DNA of 64,000 bases from assembly GCA_026874595.1 (NCBI GenBank), contig CM049315.1, positions 64,355,389 through 64,419,388 on the forward strand, given 5' to 3'. Source of the DNA: Sipunculus nudus. Lineage: Eukaryota > Annelida > Sipuncula > Golfingiida > Sipunculidae. The notes under the pieces are model-generated. The model was not told the DNA's origin. It saw nothing but the letters and a program-made list of their open reading frames with translations, and searched no databases. Both the position numbers and the translations under genes were made by a program. Positions 58,669-64,000 of the stretch are shown here, in pieces. Numbering within the stretch: position 1 is the first letter of the stretch; each line of letters begins with the position of its first letter.

Positions 58669-60210
58669 TATGCCCCCGCCACAAAGTGGCCGGGGCATAT
58701 AGTTTTACCCATGTCCGTCCTTCCTCCTTCCGTCATTCCGAAATCAAACAGTTGTACGGACTTTTTTTTCACAATGCCTGCAGATATTGGCCTGATTTTT
58801 TGTGTGTGGGCAGATATAGACCAGTTACAGATAGAGTTCGCGTTTCCTCCCAGTTGACCTACTTTTGACCGTTTTACGGCTCCTAAACTTTGAAAATTTC
58901 ATGAAAAATAGAAATTTCATGACAAATACACATGTACAGACTTTTTTTCGCAATGCCTGCAGATATTGGCCTGATTTTTTTTGTGTGGGCAGATAATGAC
59001 CAGTTACAGATCGAGTTTGCGTTTCGTCCCGGTTGACCTACTTTTGAACGTTTTACGCCTCCTTAACTTAGAAAATTTCACGAAAAATAGAAATATTCAT
59101 GACAGATACACATGTATGGACTTTTTTTCGCAATGCCTGCAGATATTGGCCTGATTTTTGGTGTGTGGGCAGATATAGACCAGTTACAGATCAAGTTCGC
59201 GTTTTGTCCCAGTTGACCTACTTTTGACCGTTTTATGGCTCCTGAACATAGAAAATTTCATGAAAAATATGAAATTTCATGACAGATACACATGTACGGA
59301 CTTTTTTTCGCAATGCCTGCAGATATTGGCCTGATTTTTGGTGTGTGGGCAGATATTGACCAGTTACAGGTCAAGTTCACGTTTCTTCCCAGTTGACATA
59401 CTTTTGACTGTTTTACGGCTCCTGAACATAGAAAATTTCATGTAAAATATAAATTTTCATGACAAATACATTTGTACAGACTTTTCTTTGCAATACCTGC
59501 AGATATTGGCCTGATTTTTGGTGTGTGGGCAGATAATGACCAGTTCCAGATCGAGTTCACATTTTGTCCCAGTTGACCTACTTTTGACCGTTTGACAGTG
59601 CTCTAACATAGAAAATTAAAAAAAAAAAAGTGCACATGTATGGACTTTTTTTTTGCAGTGCCTGCAGATACGGGCCTGATTTTTGGTGTGTAGGCAGATA
59701 ATGACCAGTTACAGATCGAGACTGTTTTGTCCCAGTTGACCTACTTTTGACCATTTGACTGCTCCTGAACATAGAAAGTTTCATGAAAAATAGAAATTTT
59801 CATAACAAATGCATATGTACTGACTTTTTTTCCTCAATGCCTGCAGATACCAACCTGATTTTTTATGTGTGGGCAGATAATGACAGTTACAGATCAAGTT
59901 CGCGTTTCGTCCTGGTTGACCTACTTTTGATTGTTTTACGGCTCATAAACATAGAAAATTTCATGAAAGACAGAAATTTTTATGGAAAATGCACATGTAT
60001 GGACTTTTTTTCACAATGCCTGCATATACTGGCATGATTTTTGGTGTGTTGCTTGATAATGACCCGTTACAGATTGAGTTTGCATTTTGCCCTTTGTTGA
60101 CCTACTTTTGACCATACGACACCTCCTGAACTTAAAAAATTTTTCAAAATTTTACAAATGTTTCTAATTTGCCCCAGGCGGGGGCATTCGTGTCGTTCCG
60201 ACACATCTAG
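58669..60210 (+). mobile_element. Family E Helentron-like element E1, complete
   Basis: ATGCCCCCGCCAC (58670-58682) faces a local complement GTGGCCGGGGCAT (58686-58698, imperfect) and a 3' complement GGCGGGGGCAT (60177-60187, perfect over 11 bp). GTGTCG/CGACAC hairpin (60190-60204) and ATCTAG to 60210 follow. A GTCCGTCC tract starts near 58710. The core is a 180-bp tandem array. It lies in A' text after 'gatgtttttatt'. Confidence 0.9.
58740..60120 (+). repeat. 180-bp tandem array, 8 units
   Basis: The landmark CAATGCCTGCAGATA recurs at 58772, 58951, 59131, 59311, 59491, 59656, 59835 and 60014, close to an exact 180-bp period. Each unit also has GTTGACCTACTTTTGACC. Confidence 0.9.
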
Positions 60211-60841
60211 TTTTTTTTTTTGTCTATGTGAACTCCATCCTTCATGCCTATAGAAAACTCTGCTTGTGCAGTTACTTCATTGCTTTCACCATACATTCTT
60301 CATCATAAGCTTAGAAAGTCCTTTCCCTGTATATCAAGAAAGCTCATTTGTTGATTTTGTCTGTATTCCTTTGCTTTTGCCATTCAGATATTTTTTCCTG
60401 AGTGTGTTTAAAATGCTCAAATATCATGATATTATGACATTTTAAGTTTTAAACCTGTCTTTTCATGCAGTTTCCTGTCACCCGACAGGTGGCTATACTG
60501 GTATCATTTATATTTAACAGATCGATGGCCACCTTCATCTTCAATTCACTTTTTTAGGGAATTAACTCTAATGCACTATTCTTTATGTACTCTTGATATT
60601 ACAGGGGGCAGTTAAACAAATCTTCTTTGACAACAGACATTCCTTATAATAAATTTAACCCTGTCATCAGATCCATGACATCAGCAGTCTGATTACTGTG
60701 ATGAAATCAGTCTTGTACTTCATACCTATGGGCTGTAATTCTTTTGTATTTCTGATTGAGAAGGCATCATTGAATTATATATAAGAGTCTGAAATATTCA
60801 ATATATTATCATGTCAGATCTTTCATGTTTTACCCATTCAG
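60211..60841 (+). other. Intron 3' end with splice acceptor
   Basis: Apparently single-copy intron after a T-run, ending CATGTTTTACCCATTCAG at 60841. No gene other than the following exon. Confidence 0.7.
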
Positions 60842-60941
60842 GGAGGGATGTACGTGTTCCAGTTATTTGACTATTACTCAGGCAGCAGGATCATTTTGCT
60901 GGTGGCCTTCTTTGAGTGCATGGCTGTCGCCTGGCTGTATG
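60842..60941 (+). CDS. SLC6 transporter exon encoding TM10 region (100 nt)
   Basis: 33 codons plus one base, between TTCAG and the donor ATG|GTAAGT. It reads GGMYVFQLFDYYSGSR then IILLVAFFECMAVAWLY. GGMYVFQLFDYY is strongly conserved in the taurine/creatine/GABA branch; its Asp belongs to the extracellular gate at TM10. Odd residues: family members usually have A-S-G where this copy has G-S-R after DYYS, so a conserved glycine is replaced by arginine. The open frame and splice sites are otherwise intact. The next exon (phase 1) lies beyond the window. Confidence 0.95.
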
Positions 60942-61094
60942 GTAAGTCCTGTTTATATGGTTATAATCACAGATGGTAGAAAAATAAAAGGCAGCTAATA
61001 GTTCTAATAGTTCAGGATACATGAAGGTTTTCAGTACACACTTCCAACTGTACCAGTACCCCTTCTGATCTCTTAGGGTACTACATACAGCACA
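60942..61094. other. Intron start
   Basis: Short unassigned stretch between the donor and a B element. Confidence 0.5.
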
Positions 61095-62044
61095 TTTTTA
61101 GCAAACCTGCGAGCTTATGCAATGGTGTGGCGCTGTCTGTTGTCCATTGTCTGTATGTTATCCCATACTTTCTCAGAAACAGCAGGAGCTAGCATCACAA
61201 AATTCTATGCAAAAAATCAGTCATCTAAAAAACTCATCAGATTTTGCTTATTTTCTTGCTATTCACAGTTACTTACATTTTATAGGGAAAAAGCTAATAA
61301 AAACTTTTAAAAATCTTCTTCTCTGAAACTGGTAAGCCAAATTGTTCAATATTTCACAGAAATAATCTCTGAAGCAATCTCTCTCAAGTATGTTCAATGG
61401 TTCAAGTTCAGTGATTTTGGCCAAGTTACAGGAAGTTGAACTTAGTCATCTGTCCAAGAAAGCATACTAAAATTTCAATCTCAGAAACGGCTGCAGCTAT
61501 CATCACCAAATTTTATGCAAATGTTGGTCACGTGAGTCATATTCGAAATTGAGGTATTGGTGGCGCCACCTGCACCAACCTTTTCTGTACAGGGTCATCG
61601 GTCATCAATAAATCAATCCATAATTTCCCAGGAATAGACGGAGGTTGCAAATATCTGTCACATATCAAATTTTGTGGAATTTATGGGGGAAAGGCTAAAA
61701 AACATTTGAAAATCTTCTTCTCTGAAATCATTCAGCCAAATCATTCACAGAATGAGATCAGAGACCAGCTCTCTCACGTTTGTTCAAATGGATTTGGTTT
61801 AATGAATTTTGGCTGAGTTACAGGAATTTTAAATTGGTCATTTGGCAAGTAAGCATACTAACATAACAGTCCCAGAAACAATAGGAGCTAGAATCACTAA
61901 ATTTTATGCAAATGTTGGTCAGGTGACTCATTTGATATTGCAGTTTTTAGGTGCCACCTACATCGACCTATTTTTACTGTCAGAAACCTTGAAATTTAAA
62001 CCAATTTTGACTAGAATATTTCACAAGAATATTCTGGGAGAGGG
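61095..62044 (+). mobile_element. Family B element, 3' part missing
   Basis: Start at 61095 (T-run, AGCAAACCTGCGAGCTTATG), then B core with GGTGGCGCCACCT at 61559. It ends at the A start at 62045 and the B 3' hairpin end is not found before the window ends. Confidence 0.7.
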
Positions 62045-62780
62045 TTTTTAGCTCAGCTGACTATAAGTCATCTGAGCTATAGTCGTGGTCCTTTGTCGTG
62101 TCTGTCCGTTAAACTGGTATGTTTCGAAACCGTTTGACCTACAATTCAAAATTCGGCAAACAGTTAGATTTTTTCGTAAAATCTCCTAATATACCAAAAA
62201 TTGGGTCATTAGGACTACGTTCCTTTGAGATATTAAGGGAAAACCTCCATTTTCCGTAAAAAAACCATTGATACTCTATAAGACTGCCTAATATCAAAAC
62301 AATTGATCTGAAATTGATCATAGTAAATATGCATTTTCTTTTATACATATTCTATGTACATACCAAAAATTAGGTCAGTATTGCGCAATTTGTTGAAGTT
62401 ATGGGACCAAACATAATGCACCTCATAAAAAATCAGGAAATATATTTACTCACTTAAAATGAGAATGGCTAAAGCTAGAGACTTTTTCGTGGATATAACT
62501 TCATTTAATCAAGAATCATTTGTATACAGAAAATTAGATCTGAATTTTTTAAATTTTATAAGATATTCGCATAAATATAAAATCAGTACCTTAAATTTTG
62601 CAGTCACCATTGGGTTTTTTTAATTTCAATCATAAAAATGAAAATAAATAATTAAATAAAATTGTTGTTTACTATAAGGGATAATGTGAAGCAAGTTAAA
62701 TGATAGACAAGGATGCAGTTGATCATATTAAATGAATCTAAATTTCCAGGTCTTTTCCAATTGTTTAATTTGTTGGTTCA
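62045..62780 (+). mobile_element. Family A element with internal deletion
   Basis: Start at 62045. Near 62600 the text jumps from early A sequence ('taccttaaattttgc') to late A sequence ('agtcaccattgggt', as at 23310), a deletion inside the element. It is interrupted by another A start at 62781. Confidence 0.7.
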
Positions 62781-64000
62781 TTTTTTAGCTCAGCTGACTA
62801 TAAGTCATCTGAGCTATAGTCGTGGTCCATTGTCCGTCGTGTGTCCGTCTGTCGTGCTGTCCATCCGTCCGTAGATGTGGCACGTTTTAAAACAGTAAGA
62901 CCTAGGATACAGAATTCGGCAAAATGTTAGATGTCCCCAAGATCTCCTACCAAGCCAAAAACTGGGTCTTTGCGACTTCGTTCCTTTGAGAAATTAAGAA
63001 AAAAAACAATTTTTTATTAAAAACCTATTTTTACACTTCAAGACTGCCTAATATCAAAACCACTCATCTGTTTTACCATAAATATTCCTCTATATAGTTC
63101 CTATGTCCAGGTAAGAAATTATGTCTGTATTATATAATTTATAAAAGTAATGGGCCCAAACATAATGCATATTGTAAAAAATCTCGAAAGATATTTGATC
63201 ACTTAACGCAAAACTTGTTAAAGCTATGGACTTTTTTTCCAGTAATATAACTTTAATTAATCGAAATTAAATTGTATACCCCAAATTAGATCAAAATCTT
63301 TTAAATTTTTAAAAATATTAACAAAAATAAAAAATTGGTACCTTAAATTTTGCCAAACTTTGACCATGGCACATTTTTTTCCTGTAGGTACTGTGGATTT
63401 AATTTTCACAGCATGTTTTTGTTAGCATTTTGTCTGTTAACATCAAAAATTTGAAACCAGTTGATCAAAAACTGTAGATTTTATTCAAGTTTACAAGCAC
63501 CATATAACATATTGTTTACATCAAGCTAGTGTTATGCAGTTTGCAAGAGCTCAGCTCCCCAGCTTCAGCTCTCAGTTCCTAAAATTTGGCATACAATTAG
63601 ATGTCTCCAAAATCCCCTACCATGCCAAGAATTTGGTCACTAGGACTTAATACCTTTTAGATATTAATGAAAAACTTCATTTTTCCATTAAAAACCCATT
63701 TTTACACTTCAAGACTGCCTAATATCAAAACCACTGATCTGACTTTAATCATATATAATATATATATCTTTCTATACATTCTCTATGGACATGCCAGAAA
63801 TGATGTCAGTATTGCCTAATAGTTTTAAGTTATGGGCCCAAACATAATGCACTTTGTAAAAAAATCAAGAAATATATTTACTCCCTTAACAAGGGGATTG
63901 CTGAAGCTAGAGATTTTTTATCAGGGATGTAACATTATTTAGTCAAGATTCAATTGAATACCCAAATTTAGTTCTGAATTTCTCAAGTTTTATAAGTTAT
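62781..64000 (+). mobile_element. Family A element, runs off the window
   Basis: Start at 62781 with GTCC-like tract. Text follows the 41011-42240 copy to the window end. Confidence 0.85.

Noticed and set aside
58503-58868. 121-codon open frame with a proline run
   Set aside because: It spans a poly-C tract in A' sequence and the start of E1; pure repeat translation.

Overview
The window is animal nuclear DNA carrying the 3' half of one split gene on the + strand. Three exons with canonical splice sites (12545-12657, 53101-53238, 60842-60941) join in compatible phase. They encode transmembrane helices 8 to 10 of an SLC6-family Na+/Cl- coupled transporter of the creatine/taurine/GABA branch. 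A weaker partial exon may lie at the window edge (3-63). The gene starts and ends outside the window. The repeat types (tandem-core elements with (GTCC)n tracts, in very high density) suggest a mollusc, probably a bivalve. That is an inference from general knowledge, not from a database match.

Almost everything else is intron, about 12.5, 40.4 and 7.6 kb long, packed with nested mobile elements. One is a decayed Ty1/copia retrotransposon (about 990-6974) with a tRNA-iMet-type primer site, stops, frameshifts, a lost RT aspartate, a foreign element inside gag, and no recognisable LTR or 3' end. Most of the rest falls into six families, which I label A to F, whose organisation fits non-autonomous Helentron-type rolling-circle elements (HINEs, the bivalve 'pearl' type). 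They show no target duplication, insertion between two T's, subterminal inverted repeats, a (GTCC)n tract near the 5' end, tandem-repeat cores, a small 3' hairpin, and an end in CTAGT or CTTGT. No Rep/helicase gene is present, so none is autonomous here.

Layout: 392-8195 copia plus B elements; 8285-12405 A element holding C1; 12545 exon; 13029-19964 nested A elements and a double-TIR MITE; 20149-27562 A elements and D2 with nuclear-receptor-like repeats; 27952-35260 a tower of insertions about five deep; 35261-39497 A element holding D1; 39508-40417 a pogo/Tigger-like element; 41011-43648 A element; 43649-45680 the least repetitive intron stretch, with a promoter-like motif cluster; 45822-50022 A element holding C2; 50023-51699 a second nuclear-receptor-like array; 53101 exon; 53595-60210 A elements holding B and E1; 60842 exon; 61095-64000 B and A elements.

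The most interesting signal is structural. In families A, C, D and E, which differ in terminal sequence, the first 7-13 nt of the element can pair either with a complement a few bases downstream or with a second complement near the 3' end, followed by a separate hairpin. The same three-part arrangement built from different sequences looks like a selected structural switch. All element ends that I could orient point the same way as the host gene.
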